Notes: a model not told the origin generated them from the sequence alone. Positions 52,988-61,913 are shown, counted from the stretch's first letter. The stretch: 64,000 nucleotides of DNA from JANQGH01 sp039177555 (GCA_039177555.1 JBCDFV010000015.1:24664-88663), one strand, 5' to 3'. Made by a program: numbers and translations.

Positions 52988-54619
52988 TCAAGAACTGGAC
53001 ATCGACCAGACTGGGAAGTCGAACTCTCTGGCCGGCTGTAGCTGAAAGCCGTTGATGTTGCGGTTACTGGCCGTGTGGATCGCACGCCAATACGGCTGGA
53101 TGATGATCGAATCGTTCTGGATGATCTGTTCCAGCTGTTCGGTGATGGCGCGCCGCGCCTCCAGGTCCAGGGTCGCGTTCGCCTGGTCCAGCAAGGCGTC
53201 GAACTCCGGGTTGGAATAGTTGGTTTCGTTCCAGGGCACGCCGGTGCGATAAGCCAAGTTGAGAACCTGGACGCCCAGCGGCCGGTGCGTCCAGGACGTG
53301 AAGCCGAACGGCCAGTCCGTCCAGCGGTCCCAATAGGTGCCGCCGGGCAGGATGTTGACATTGAGGTTGATGCCGGCGGGCCGCAGCATTTCGGCGATCA
53401 CCTGACAGGTGTTCGGCTCCCAGGTCGGCTGGGCGACGCAGTTGATCTCGATGTCCAGCCCGTCGGCATAGCCGGCCTCGGCCAGCAGGCTGCGCGCCAG
53501 GTCGTAATCCTGCTGCGGTCGCGGCAGTTCGGCATATTCCGGATGGATGGGGGCGACGTGATGGTCCTCGCCCGGCGTACCGAGATTCTGGAACGCCAAT
53601 TCCAGCAGCACGTCGTGATCGATACAGGCCCGGATCGCCCGGCGCACGCGCGGATCGTCGAACGGCGGCGACGTGACATGGAAGCGCGCCACGCCGGTCT
53701 GGCCGGTGACCGTCTCATAAAGCTCCAAATCTTCCATGCCGCGCACGGCCGCGACCTGATCGGCGCTGATTTCATACAGCAGATCGACCTGGCCCGAGGC
53801 CAGGGCCGCCAGATACGCCGACGGATCGTCACCATGATCGATGATATCGATGCCACCGAGCAGCACATCGCCACCCCACCAGGGTGCGTCGGTGCGCTGG
53901 GCAAGCGTCGCGCGCTCGGCAACCGAATAATCGGACATCTGGAACGGGCCGGTGCCGGGATTGTCGAGGAAGCTGCCGCCATTGTTCCAGAAATCGCGAT
54001 GGACGATCAGCGCCGGGTAGTCGCCCAGCGATTCCGGCACCGCCAGGTCGGGGCTGCTGAGATTGAACCGCACCGTGTGGTCGTCGATCGCCTCGGCGCC
54101 TTCAAGCGACGAGAATCGGCTGTAGTTCGACGAGCCATGGGCCTCGTCCAGCCACTTCTCGATGTTCGCGACAACATCGTCGGCGATGAACGCATCGCCG
54201 TTCGACCAGGTCGCGTTCTGGCGCAAATGGAAGGTCCAGGCGGTCAGATCGTCATTCGCCTCCCACCGTTCAGCCAGATAGGGGCGCGTGATGTTGTCGG
54301 CGCCGATCTTCGCCAGCGGTTCGTTGACGGCCCGGTAGATATTGGATTTCTGCGACCAGTCGGCCAGCGACGGATCGGACAGCTCCATGACGTTCATCGA
54401 GATGCGCACCGTGCCGCCGGGCGTGCCCTGCTGGGCGCGGGCGGGCGCCACGAAATGCTCACCCGTAATCTTGCCTGCGATCCCGTAGGCGGCGGTCGCC
54501 GATAGGCCCAGCAAGGTGGAGGTGCGCAGGAAGTCGCGGCGCGTGGTGCGGCCCTTCTCCAACTGCTCAACCAGGTTGGGCAGCGCGACGTGAACGGATG
54601 CTAGTTCTTTCTTATCCAT
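52988..54619 (-). CDS. ABC transporter substrate-binding protein, family 5, Tat-exported
   Basis: 543 residues. Extracellular solute-binding protein of the peptide/nickel/opine family. The N-terminus carries a Tat signal (TTRRDFLRTSTLLGLSATAAYG, residues 27-48) rather than an ordinary Sec signal, so it is probably exported folded. Mature motifs such as ITRPYLAERWEANDDLTAWTF (in two parts) and NATWSNGDAFIADDVV are typical. Family 5 receptors bind peptides, opines or oligosaccharides and glycosides; the ligand is unknown. The ATG at 54619 has AGGGA upstream; one at 54655 is also possible. First gene of the ABC operon. Confidence 0.91.
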   Translation of the reverse strand: MDKKELASVHVALPNLVEQLEKGRTTRRDFLRTSTLLGLSATAAYGIAGKITGEHFVAPARAQQGTPGGTVRISMNVMELSDPSLADWSQKSNIYRAVNEPLAKIGADNITRPYLAERWEANDDLTAWTFHLRQNATWSNGDAFIADDVVANIEKWLDEAHGSSNYSRFSSLEGAEAIDDHTVRFNLSSPDLAVPESLGDYPALIVHRDFWNNGGSFLDNPGTGPFQMSDYSVAERATLAQRTDAPWWGGDVLLGGIDIIDHGDDPSAYLAALASGQVDLLYEISADQVAAVRGMEDLELYETVTGQTGVARFHVTSPPFDDPRVRRAIRACIDHDVLLELAFQNLGTPGEDHHVAPIHPEYAELPRPQQDYDLARSLLAEAGYADGLDIEINCVAQPTWEPNTCQVIAEMLRPAGINLNVNILPGGTYWDRWTDWPFGFTSWTHRPLGVQVLNLAYRTGVPWNETNYSNPEFDALLDQANATLDLEARRAITEQLEQIIQNDSIIIQPYWRAIHTASNRNINGFQLQPAREFDFPVWSMSSS

Positions 54620-54674
54620 CAAATCATTCCCTGCTTTTACCAATCTATTGTTCATGTGTTAAAGCATTGCAGTG

Positions 54675-54699
54675 TATCTTGATGATTGTCTTCAAGATA
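54675..54699. promoter_or_regulatory. Inverted repeat upstream of the ABC receptor gene
   Basis: TATCTTGA (54675-54682) and TCAAGATA (54692-54699) are perfect 8-bp arms around a 9-base centre, 56 bases upstream of the chosen start. The surrounding 54620-54846 region is AT-richer than the genes and holds no ORF. Candidate operator for the ABC operon. Confidence 0.5.
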
Positions 54700-54846
54700 A
54701 CACGCAGCTCTAACGTGGTTTTTTGGATGATGTCTTAGTCCCACATCACAGTATTCTCGCGAGGCGGGAAGCACCTTAATTATTCGCCGTTGTCGGTCCA
54801 TTGTCAAACGCCAATCCCCCTTTACCCTGCGACTTTGGAGCATAGT

Positions 54847-55476
54847 GTGACGACAAACCCTCGCATTGGTGGTCCCATGCCGGACGCGTTTGAAATCGAG
54901 CGCCGCGAAACCTGCTTTGCGGGCTTCTTCCAACTCGACCGCTTTGTCGTGAGGCATCAACGGTTCGACGGTGGCTGGACGCCTCCGCTGCGACGCGAAG
55001 TGTTCCTGAGGGGCAGGGCCGTGGCGCTGCTGCCGTACGACCCGCTGCGTGATCGCGTCGCACTGGTTGAGCAGTTTCGCATCGGCGCCGCCGCGGCCGG
55101 GCGGCCGGCATGGCTGATCGAGATTCCGGCCGGCATCATCGACCAGGGTGAAACCGACGAGGAGGTCGCGCGGCGCGAAGCGAAAGAGGAAGCCGGGCTT
55201 GAGTTGTTCGACATCGAACCGATCACCGAATTCATGCCCAGTCCCGGCGGATCGTCGGAGGTGGTGAGCGTGCTGGCGGCCCGCATCGACCGGCAGGAGG
55301 TCAGCGGCGTCTTCGGGGTCGATGACGAGGGCGAGGACATTCGCACACATTATCCGACCGCCGACGAGGCCTTCGAATGGGTCCGGTCGAACCGAATCGA
55401 TACCTCGTTCAGCATCATCGCCCTGCAATGGCTGATGCTGAACAGGAACAGGCTTCGGCAAGCATGGTTGCCATAA
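54847..55476 (+). CDS. Nudix hydrolase, ADP-ribose pyrophosphatase type
   Basis: 209 residues from GTG 54847, which is preceded by GGAG at a 6-base spacing; an ATG at 54877 is an alternative. The Nudix box reads G-x5-E-x7-RE-x2-EE-x-G from AGIIDQGE through RREAKEEAGL, near residue 100-122. The N-terminal RREVFLRGRAVALLPYDP segment and the PSPGGSSEVV loop after the box fit NudF-like ADP-ribose pyrophosphatases, which cleave ADP-ribose to AMP and ribose 5-phosphate. Divergent from the ABC operon. Confidence 0.9.
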   Translation: MTTNPRIGGPMPDAFEIERRETCFAGFFQLDRFVVRHQRFDGGWTPPLRREVFLRGRAVALLPYDPLRDRVALVEQFRIGAAAAGRPAWLIEIPAGIIDQGETDEEVARREAKEEAGLELFDIEPITEFMPSPGGSSEVVSVLAARIDRQEVSGVFGVDDEGEDIRTHYPTADEAFEWVRSNRIDTSFSIIALQWLMLNRNRLRQAWLP

Positions 55477-55552
55477 CCGCCCACCCCTTGCGAGGGCTGG
55501 GGGCGAGGCCTAGGGTCTGCGATCCTTCGCCAACCGCGTGAGATCAAGTGCC

Positions 55553-56269
55553 ATGTCCCTGCTGTTCCGCGACGATCCCTATCTGGCCTCATGCCAGGCG
55601 ACCGTGACGGCCGTCGGCGATGGCTGGGTCGAGCTGGATCAGACCGTCTTCTACCCCACCGGCGGCGGCCAGCCGGGGGATAGCGGTGCGCTGCGCTGGG
55701 ACGGGGCGGAGGTTGCCGTCGCGACGGCGGTGAAGGGCGAGGCACCGGATCAGGTGCGCCACGTCCTGCCGGAAGGCGCCGCCTCGCCGCCGGTCGGCAC
55801 CGCCGTGGAGGCGGCGATCGACTGGCCGCGTCGCCATCGCCACATGCGCATGCATACGGCGATGCACCTGGTGTGCAGTCTGGTGGAGGGCGACGTCACC
55901 GGCGGCCAGGTGGGCGCGGAAAAAAGCCGGCTGGACTTCAACCTGCCCACCACCTCGCTGGACAAAGAGGACCTGACGGAGCGCCTCAACGCGCTGGTCG
56001 AGGCCGACCATCCGATCGCCGCGCGCTGGATCGACGATGCCGAGCTCGAAAAGCGGCCGGAACTCGTTCGCACCATGTCGGTGAAGCCGCCCACGGGCCA
56101 AGGCAAGGTTCGCCTGGTGCTGATCGGCAGCGATGAGGCGCCGGTCGATCTGCAGCCCTGCGGCGGCACCCATGTGGCCGGAACCGGCGAGATCGGCCGT
56201 TTGCGGATCTCCAAGATCGAAAACAAGGGCCGGCAAAACCGGCGTGTGAGCATCGTGCTGGAGGACTGA
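55553..56269 (+). CDS. Alanyl-tRNA editing protein, AlaX-like
   Basis: 238 residues. Free-standing relative of the AlaRS editing domain that hydrolyses mischarged Ser-tRNA(Ala) or Gly-tRNA(Ala). The zinc site is His101/His105 (MHTAMH) and Cys203/His207 (CGGTH). The N-terminal domain has TVFYPTGGGQPGDSG, as in AlaRS and AlaX. The ATG at 55553 is preferred over a GTG at 55538. The gene is followed by sseA after 3 bases, so they are cotranscribed. Confidence 0.91.
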   Translation: MSLLFRDDPYLASCQATVTAVGDGWVELDQTVFYPTGGGQPGDSGALRWDGAEVAVATAVKGEAPDQVRHVLPEGAASPPVGTAVEAAIDWPRRHRHMRMHTAMHLVCSLVEGDVTGGQVGAEKSRLDFNLPTTSLDKEDLTERLNALVEADHPIAARWIDDAELEKRPELVRTMSVKPPTGQGKVRLVLIGSDEAPVDLQPCGGTHVAGTGEIGRLRISKIENKGRQNRRVSIVLED

Positions 56270-56272
56270 GCC

Positions 56273-57151
56273 ATGTCCCCGACCCTGCCGACGCCGCTGG
56301 TCAGCACATCGTGGCTGGCGGGCCATCTGGACGATCCTGGCCTGCGCATCCTCGACGCCACCTACATGCTGTCGTCGCTGAAACGTGACGCTGCAGCCGA
56401 GTACGAGAACGGCCACATCCCCGGCGCGATCTTCTTCGACATCGACAAGATCGCCCGGAACGATACGGACCTGCCGCACATGGTGCCCTCGCCCGACCAT
56501 TTTGCCGAATTGGTCGGCGACCTCGGCATCGGCAGCGGCCATCGGATCGTGGCTTATGACACGTTCGGCCTGTTCAGCGCCGCGCGGGCCTGGTGGCTAT
56601 TCCGGCTGTACGGTCATGACGCGGTGGCCGTGCTGGATGGCGGCTTGAAGAAGTGGCGCCAGGAAGGGCGCCCGATCGATCGGGGCGCCGTCGCGCCAGC
56701 GAAGGCGGATTTCACACCGCAGCTCCGACCCGGGCTGCTGCGTTCCGTCGAACAAATCCAACAGATCGTCATGGACGGGACGGAACGGGTGATGGATGCG
56801 CGCAGCCTGGGCCGCTTTGCCGGCGAGGAGCCGGAGTTGCGGCCGGGCGTCCGGCCCGGTCATATCCCGGGTGCCGGCAATCTGCCCTATGCCGACCTGA
56901 TCGACCCCGACAGCGGTGAGGTGCGGCCGCCCGAGGCCATCGCCCCGCGCCTGGCCGAGGCCGGCATCGGGAACGACACGCCGATCGTCGCCAGCTGCGG
57001 CAGTGGGGTCACCGCCTGCATCCTGGCCCTGGCGGTCTATCGCGACCAGGGGCGCGACATTCCCGTCTATGACGGCTCTTGGACGGAATGGGGCGGCCGG
57101 CAGGATCTGCCGATCGAAACGGGCCCACCGTCAGCGAACAAGGCGCCATGA
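56273..57151 (+). CDS. sseA: 3-mercaptopyruvate sulfurtransferase
   Basis: 292 residues with two rhodanese domains. The N-terminal domain is inactive (no Cys in its loop: VAYDTFG). The C-terminal loop is SCGSGVTAC with catalytic Cys242, and CGSGVT is the 3-mercaptopyruvate type rather than thiosulfate sulfurtransferase (CRKGVT). It transfers sulfur from mercaptopyruvate to thiol acceptors. The stop overlaps the GNAT start (ATGA at 57148-57151). Confidence 0.92.
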   Translation: MSPTLPTPLVSTSWLAGHLDDPGLRILDATYMLSSLKRDAAAEYENGHIPGAIFFDIDKIARNDTDLPHMVPSPDHFAELVGDLGIGSGHRIVAYDTFGLFSAARAWWLFRLYGHDAVAVLDGGLKKWRQEGRPIDRGAVAPAKADFTPQLRPGLLRSVEQIQQIVMDGTERVMDARSLGRFAGEEPELRPGVRPGHIPGAGNLPYADLIDPDSGEVRPPEAIAPRLAEAGIGNDTPIVASCGSGVTACILALAVYRDQGRDIPVYDGSWTEWGGRQDLPIETGPPSANKAP

Positions 57152-58137
57152 AGATCCGAAGTGCCGCGACGGCCGATACCGTTTCCCTGATCGCGCTTTG
57201 GCAGCGCTGCGATCTCATCCGCCATTGGAACGACCCGCGGCTGGATATCGCCCGCGCCACGGCGGCCCGCGACGCCGACATTCTGGTCGGCAGCATCGAC
57301 GACAGGATTGTCGCCAGCGCCATGGTTGGCCATGACGGCCACCGCGGCTGGGCTTACTACGTCGCCGTCGATCCAGACCGCCGGGGACAGGGGCTTGGCC
57401 GCCAGATCATGGCGGCGGCGGAAGACTGGGCCTTCAATCGGGGCATGCCCAAGGTCCAGCTGATGGTCCGCGCGGACAATGATGCGGTCGCCGCCTTTTA
57501 CCGGTCTGTCGGGTACGAGGACAATCCGTCCGTAGTGCTGAACAAATGGCAGGACCCGGACGCCAGGGCGTCGAAGCGGCCACGCCTGACAATCACCGTC
57601 ACCTATCTGGAGATGGCGGCGACCGTCTTGCGCAAGCAGCCGCCCCATCCGGCCGAACCCCTGCCTTTCCTGCGCGTGCGCCAGCCGGACGTTGGTTTCT
57701 ATCGGTTCTTGTACCGCCGTATCGGGGCGCCCTGGTGCTGGTACGAACGTACCTTGATGTCCGATACCGAGCTGGCGGCGCTGCTGGCGGAGCCGGGGCG
57801 CGAAGTCTATGTCATGTATGGCGACGGTGCGCCGGCGGGCCTGGCCGAACTGCACCGCCGGCCGGATCAAGTCGAGCTGAGCTATTTCGGGCTCGACCCG
57901 GCATGGATCGGCCGGGGCGTCGGCCGTCACCTGATGGCGGCGACCCTGGATGCCGCGTTCCTGCCCGGCACGCCGCTTGTCACCACCAACACCTGCACGC
58001 TGGACCATCCCCGCGCGCTCGCCTTCTACCAGCGATCCGGCTTCACGGCGGTGGGGCAAGCGAACGCAGAGATCGACGATCCCCGCGCCATCGGCGCCGC
58101 CCCGGCGGACGCAAGCGCCCATATGCCCCGCGCCTAG
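57148..58137 (+). CDS. Double-domain GNAT acetyltransferase
   Basis: 329 residues made of two GNAT domains. The first (1-145) is YpeA-like: YYVAVDPDRRGQGLGRQIM is the acetyl-CoA loop. The second (about 165-315) has LSYFGLDPAWIGRGVGRHLM. Each domain occurs as a separate protein in many proteobacteria. Substrates are not deducible. Coupled to sseA by ATGA, and its stop overlaps the convergent SnoaL-like gene (CTAG at 58134-58137). Confidence 0.88.
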   Translation: MKIRSAATADTVSLIALWQRCDLIRHWNDPRLDIARATAARDADILVGSIDDRIVASAMVGHDGHRGWAYYVAVDPDRRGQGLGRQIMAAAEDWAFNRGMPKVQLMVRADNDAVAAFYRSVGYEDNPSVVLNKWQDPDARASKRPRLTITVTYLEMAATVLRKQPPHPAEPLPFLRVRQPDVGFYRFLYRRIGAPWCWYERTLMSDTELAALLAEPGREVYVMYGDGAPAGLAELHRRPDQVELSYFGLDPAWIGRGVGRHLMAATLDAAFLPGTPLVTTNTCTLDHPRALAFYQRSGFTAVGQANAEIDDPRAIGAAPADASAHMPRA

Positions 58138-58631
58138 TTCTTCTTCGCCATGTCCTGGGCGGCCTGATAGATCGCCCGCATCACCGCCGCGACGTACGGA
58201 TCGGCAGTCGCGACGTCGAGTTCCAGACTGTCGGGCAAGGGTTCGGGTACCGCCGTGCGCTGCGCAATCAGCCAGCGACCATCCATTTTCGCCAGCACGT
58301 CGTCGTAGCGGCCGGCGAACAGGATCTTGTAGCCACCGCGCGTCGCCACGGTCGCCACCGTCGTGGCCCGTCCGGTGGCGCGCTTCCCGTCATCGTCGAT
58401 GCGGTAGATCGGCGAACTGGTCATGTGGCGCGTGCCCATTGGCGCATGCAGGGCCGCGTAGTCACGCAGGCGGTCGCGCCCTCGGATGGTTTGGCCGCTG
58501 AAGACAAATGCGCCGTCGGGGGTGAAGCAGCCCGCCCAAGCGTCCGGATCCTTGCCGTCCATCGCCTGGGTGTAGGCGGAGAGCAGGTCGAGGATCTTTT
58601 GCTTTTCGAGTAGGGTCTGAAGCTCGTCCAT
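58134..58631 (-). CDS. SnoaL-like / NTF2-fold protein
   Basis: 165 residues with the cone-shaped alpha+beta barrel pattern of SnoaL-like domains: an opening helix (LLEKQKILDLLSAYTQAMDGKD), FTPDGAFVFSG, and RHMTSSPIYRIDDDG. Members are ring-hydroxylating dioxygenase beta-like proteins, isomerases or ligand-binding proteins. No specific function can be assigned. Downstream of an orphan ABC ATPase on the same strand, 16 bases after its stop. The start ATG at 58631 trims a longer frame that overlaps the ATPase gene. Confidence 0.78.
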   Translation of the reverse strand: MDELQTLLEKQKILDLLSAYTQAMDGKDPDAWAGCFTPDGAFVFSGQTIRGRDRLRDYAALHAPMGTRHMTSSPIYRIDDDGKRATGRATTVATVATRGGYKILFAGRYDDVLAKMDGRWLIAQRTAVPEPLPDSLELDVATADPYVAAVMRAIYQAAQDMAKKN

Positions 58632-58647
58632 CGACGCCTCCCACGCG

Positions 58648-59436
58648 CTAGTGCCGCAACACCTGGCCGATGAACTGGCGGGTGCGTTCGGATTTGGGGT
58701 CTGAGAAGAACTGCTGAGGCGGCGCCTGTTCGATGATCCGGCCTTCATCCATGAAGATCACCCGGTTGGCCACCTGGCGCGCGAAACCCATTTCGTGGGT
58801 GACGCACAGCATGGTCATGCCCTCGGTCGCCAGTTCCGCGATCACCTCCAGAACCTCGGAGACCATTTCCGGGTCCAGCGACGAGGTCGGCTCGTCGAAC
58901 AGAATGATTTTCGGGCGCATGCAGAGCGAGCGGGCAATCGCGACGCGTTGCTGCTGGCCGCCGGAAAGCTGGCCGGGATACTTGTCGGCCTGTTCTGGGA
59001 TGCGGACCCGGTTCAGGAAATAGCGTGCGGTTTCCTCCGCCGCCGCCTTGGGCGTCTTGCGCACCCAGATCGGTGCCAGGGTGAGGTTTTCCATCACGGT
59101 CAGGTGCGGGAACAGGTTGAAGGCCTGAAACACCATGCCGACCTCGCGCCGGATGGCGTCGATGTCCTTCAGGTCGTCCGTCAGTTCGATGCCGTCGACC
59201 ATGATGCGGCCTTCCTGATGGACCTCCAGCCGGTTGATGCAGCGGATGAGTGTCGACTTGCCGGACCCGGAGGGGCCGCAAATGACGATCCTTTCGCCAC
59301 GCGTAACGTCGAGATCGATGTCCTTCAACACATGGAAAGCGCCGAACCACTTGTTGACGCCAGCCAGCCGGACGATCGGCGCCTTGTCCGCGTCCGGCTG
59401 AGCCTGATCCACATCGGCCGCCGACATGTCAGACAT
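58648..59436 (-). CDS. Polar amino-acid ABC transporter ATPase (GlnQ/AapP type), orphan
   Basis: 262 residues. Walker A GPSGSGKST near residue 55, signature LSGGQQQRVAIARSL, Walker B IILFDEPTSSLD, H-loop VTHEMGFAR. The sequence is that of amino-acid uptake ATPases (GlnQ, AapP). No permease or receptor gene accompanies it: upstream lies metC on the other strand and downstream a SnoaL-like gene. It must therefore work with subunits encoded elsewhere or be a remnant of a dispersed operon. Confidence 0.92.
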   Translation of the reverse strand: MSDMSAADVDQAQPDADKAPIVRLAGVNKWFGAFHVLKDIDLDVTRGERIVICGPSGSGKSTLIRCINRLEVHQEGRIMVDGIELTDDLKDIDAIRREVGMVFQAFNLFPHLTVMENLTLAPIWVRKTPKAAAEETARYFLNRVRIPEQADKYPGQLSGGQQQRVAIARSLCMRPKIILFDEPTSSLDPEMVSEVLEVIAELATEGMTMLCVTHEMGFARQVANRVIFMDEGRIIEQAPPQQFFSDPKSERTRQFIGQVLRH

Positions 59437-59574
59437 CGATGGCCTTCACCAAGCGCCGCACGCCATAAGCACCCATGCAATCTGGCCCATTGACCTCAAT
59501 CCCCCGGCACGCCCATATGCCTGCGCCGTCTGCCACCACTACGCTATCCGCCCGCAACCCGCCTTGGAAGTCCG

Positions 59575-60753
59575 ATGACGTCGAAGTATCAGCCAGACAC
59601 CGTCTTGACCCATGCCGGCCGCGACCCGTCGGCCAATCACGGCGTGGTCAATCCACCCGTCTATCACGCCTCGACCATACTGTTCGATACCATGGACGAT
59701 CTGGCCAAGGGCTATGCGGAGCGCTACGCGCACTACACCTACGGGCGGACCGGAACGCCGACATCGCACGCGTTTGAAACAGCGGTCGCGGCATTGGAGG
59801 GCGCACACGCGGCCGTGTCGGCGCCGTCCGGCCTGTCGGCCGTCGCGATCGCCCTCGACGCTTTCACCCAGGCCGGCGACCACGTGCTGGTCGTCGACGC
59901 CGCCTATGGCCCGACGCGGGATTACTGCGACAAGGTGCTGAGCCGTCACGGTGTGACGGTCGAGTACTACGATCCGCTGATCGGCGGCGATATCGACGGG
60001 CTGATCCGCGACGAAACGCGCGTGATCTTCATGGAATCGCCCGGGTCCCTGACGTTCGAGATCCAAGACGTGCCGGCGATCACCGCGGTGGCGAAGGCGC
60101 GCGGCGTGGTCACGATGATCGACAATACCTGGGCCACGCCCCTGTTCTTCAAGCCGTTCGACCATGGCGTCGACATCTCCGTCCACGCCGCGACGAAATA
60201 CATGGTCGGTCATGCCGACGCGATGATGGGCGTGGTCTGCTGCGCAACCCGCGACCTGTTCATGGCCGTCAAGAGCCAGGCGCACCTGCAGGGCATTTGC
60301 GCCGGCCCCGACGACCTTTACCTGGCCCAGAGAGGCTTGAGAACCATGGCCGTCCGCCTGCGGCATCATCAGCAATCCGCGCTGGAGGTCGCGCGCTGGC
60401 TGCGGGACCGTGAGGAGGTCGCGCGGGTTCTGCACCCTGCCCTGCCCGACGATCCGGGCCATGCGCTCTGGTCACGGGACTTCACCGGGTCGAGCGGGCT
60501 GTTCTCGGTCGTGCTGAACCCTCACGACCGCAAAGCCGTGAACCGGATGGTCGATGATATGGACCTGTTCGGCATCGGCTTTAGCTGGGGCGGCTATGAA
60601 AGCCTGATCATGCCGCAAAGCCCGGAACGCAGCCGGACGGCGACCATTTGGCAGGCCGAAGGTCCCTTGCTGCGCCTGCATATCGGGCTGGAGGATGTGG
60701 AGGATCTGAAGCGGGATCTGGCCGCCGGATTTGAACGTTTGAGCAAGGAGTAG
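59575..60753 (+). CDS. metC: Cystathionine beta-lyase
   Basis: 392 residues, PLP-dependent Cys/Met metabolism enzyme. MetC converts cystathionine to homocysteine, pyruvate and ammonia. The PLP lysine is Lys208 in HAATKYMVGHAD, and APSGLSAVAIAL and YGRTGTPTSHAFE are family segments. The C-terminus with WGGYESL and LRLHIGLEDVEDL is normal. Specificity against cystathionine gamma-synthase/lyase is judged from overall resemblance to alphaproteobacterial MetC. First gene of a plus-strand run metC-hisI-modABC. Confidence 0.9.
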   Translation: MTSKYQPDTVLTHAGRDPSANHGVVNPPVYHASTILFDTMDDLAKGYAERYAHYTYGRTGTPTSHAFETAVAALEGAHAAVSAPSGLSAVAIALDAFTQAGDHVLVVDAAYGPTRDYCDKVLSRHGVTVEYYDPLIGGDIDGLIRDETRVIFMESPGSLTFEIQDVPAITAVAKARGVVTMIDNTWATPLFFKPFDHGVDISVHAATKYMVGHADAMMGVVCCATRDLFMAVKSQAHLQGICAGPDDLYLAQRGLRTMAVRLRHHQQSALEVARWLRDREEVARVLHPALPDDPGHALWSRDFTGSSGLFSVVLNPHDRKAVNRMVDDMDLFGIGFSWGGYESLIMPQSPERSRTATIWQAEGPLLRLHIGLEDVEDLKRDLAAGFERLSKE

Positions 60754-60757
60754 CGCG

Positions 60758-61147
60758 ATGGAGGAACTGTTGACCGCCGTCGCCTTCGATCGCGACGGGC
60801 TGGTGCCGGCAATCGCCCAGCAGCACGATACGGGCGAGGTGCTGATGGTCGCCTGGATGAACCGAGACGCGGTCGAGGAAACCGTCCGCACGGGCCGGGT
60901 CTGCTATTGGTCCCGGTCGCGCTCGGCGCTGTGGCGCAAAGGCGAGACGTCCGGCCAGATCCAGAGGCTGGTCGAGTTCAGGATCGACTGCGACGGCGAC
61001 ACCCTGTTGCTGCTGGTCGACCAGACGGGCGTCGCCTGCCATACCGGCCGCCGATCCTGCTTTTATCGGGCGTGGCGCGACGGCACGCTGGAAACCATCG
61101 CCGATGTCGAGATCGCGCCGGAGGCGCTTTATGGTGATAAGGCTTAG
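60758..61147 (+). CDS. hisI: Phosphoribosyl-AMP cyclohydrolase
   Basis: 129 residues, third step of histidine biosynthesis (opening of PR-AMP). Metal ligands: Asp77, Asp79, Asp81 in DCDGD, with Cys78, Cys94 and Cys101 for zinc (CHTGRRSC). MVAWMNRDAVEETVRTG and YWSRSRSALWRKGETSG are standard. It is separate from the HisE domain, as in alphaproteobacteria. It follows metC by 4 bases and overlaps modA by 17 bases. Confidence 0.95.
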   Translation: MEELLTAVAFDRDGLVPAIAQQHDTGEVLMVAWMNRDAVEETVRTGRVCYWSRSRSALWRKGETSGQIQRLVEFRIDCDGDTLLLLVDQTGVACHTGRRSCFYRAWRDGTLETIADVEIAPEALYGDKA

Positions 61148-61913
61148 AGGGACTGCCCTGGCACTGTGCGTCGGGATCACCTGGCTGCCCGCCCGGGCTG
61201 ACGATGTGACAGTGTTCGCCGCCGCCAGCCTGACGGACGCCCTGACCGAAGTCTCGGCGGTATTCGAGGAGGAGACGGGGCACTCGGTCGACGTGGTTTT
61301 CGCCAGTTCGTCGACCCTGGCGCGCCAGATCGAAAGCGGCGCGCCGGCGGACGTGTTCATCTCCGCCAGCCCGGCCTGGATGGACTATCTCGACGATCAA
61401 GGACTGATCGATCCGCCGACCCGACGGGACCTGCTGGTCAACACCCTGGTGCTGATCGCGCCGAGCGACCAGGCTGAACCTCTGGACCTGCCCGAGCAAT
61501 TGCCGGAGGCCCTCGGGCCGGACGGGCGACTGGCCATCGGCGATCCCGACCATGTGCCGGCGGGCATATTCGCGGCCGAAGCGCTGTTGAGCCTCGGCCT
61601 TTGGGACGCGCTTGCCGACCGCACCGCCCGAACCGGCTCCGTGCGCGCCGCCTTGGCCTTGGTGGAACGTGGGGAGGCCCCCTTGGGCATCGTCTACGCA
61701 ACGGATGCCGAAATCACCGACCGTGTCGCCATCGTCGCGACCTTTCCCGAGGACAGCCATCAGCCGATCGTCTATCCGGTCGCCCAGGTCGCGGAGCCGG
61801 GAACCCCCGCCGGTGACCGGGTTGTTCAAACCTATCTCCGCTACCTTGCCGGCGACGACGCTGCCGAAGTCTTTCGCGATCACGGCTTTCTGACCGTCAA
61901 CCGGATCCCATGA
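61131..61913 (+). CDS. modA: Molybdate ABC transporter substrate-binding protein
   Basis: 260 residues with a signal peptide (MVIRLRGTALALCVGITWLPARA). Periplasmic molybdate/tungstate receptor. TVFAAASLTDALTEV and FASSSTLARQIESGAPADVFISA carry the Ser residues that hold the oxyanion. Start ATG at 61131 lies inside the end of hisI, so translation is probably coupled; a GTG at 61134 is a close alternative. Its stop overlaps modB (ATGA). Confidence 0.94.
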   Translation: MVIRLRGTALALCVGITWLPARADDVTVFAAASLTDALTEVSAVFEEETGHSVDVVFASSSTLARQIESGAPADVFISASPAWMDYLDDQGLIDPPTRRDLLVNTLVLIAPSDQAEPLDLPEQLPEALGPDGRLAIGDPDHVPAGIFAAEALLSLGLWDALADRTARTGSVRAALALVERGEAPLGIVYATDAEITDRVAIVATFPEDSHQPIVYPVAQVAEPGTPAGDRVVQTYLRYLAGDDAAEVFRDHGFLTVNRIP

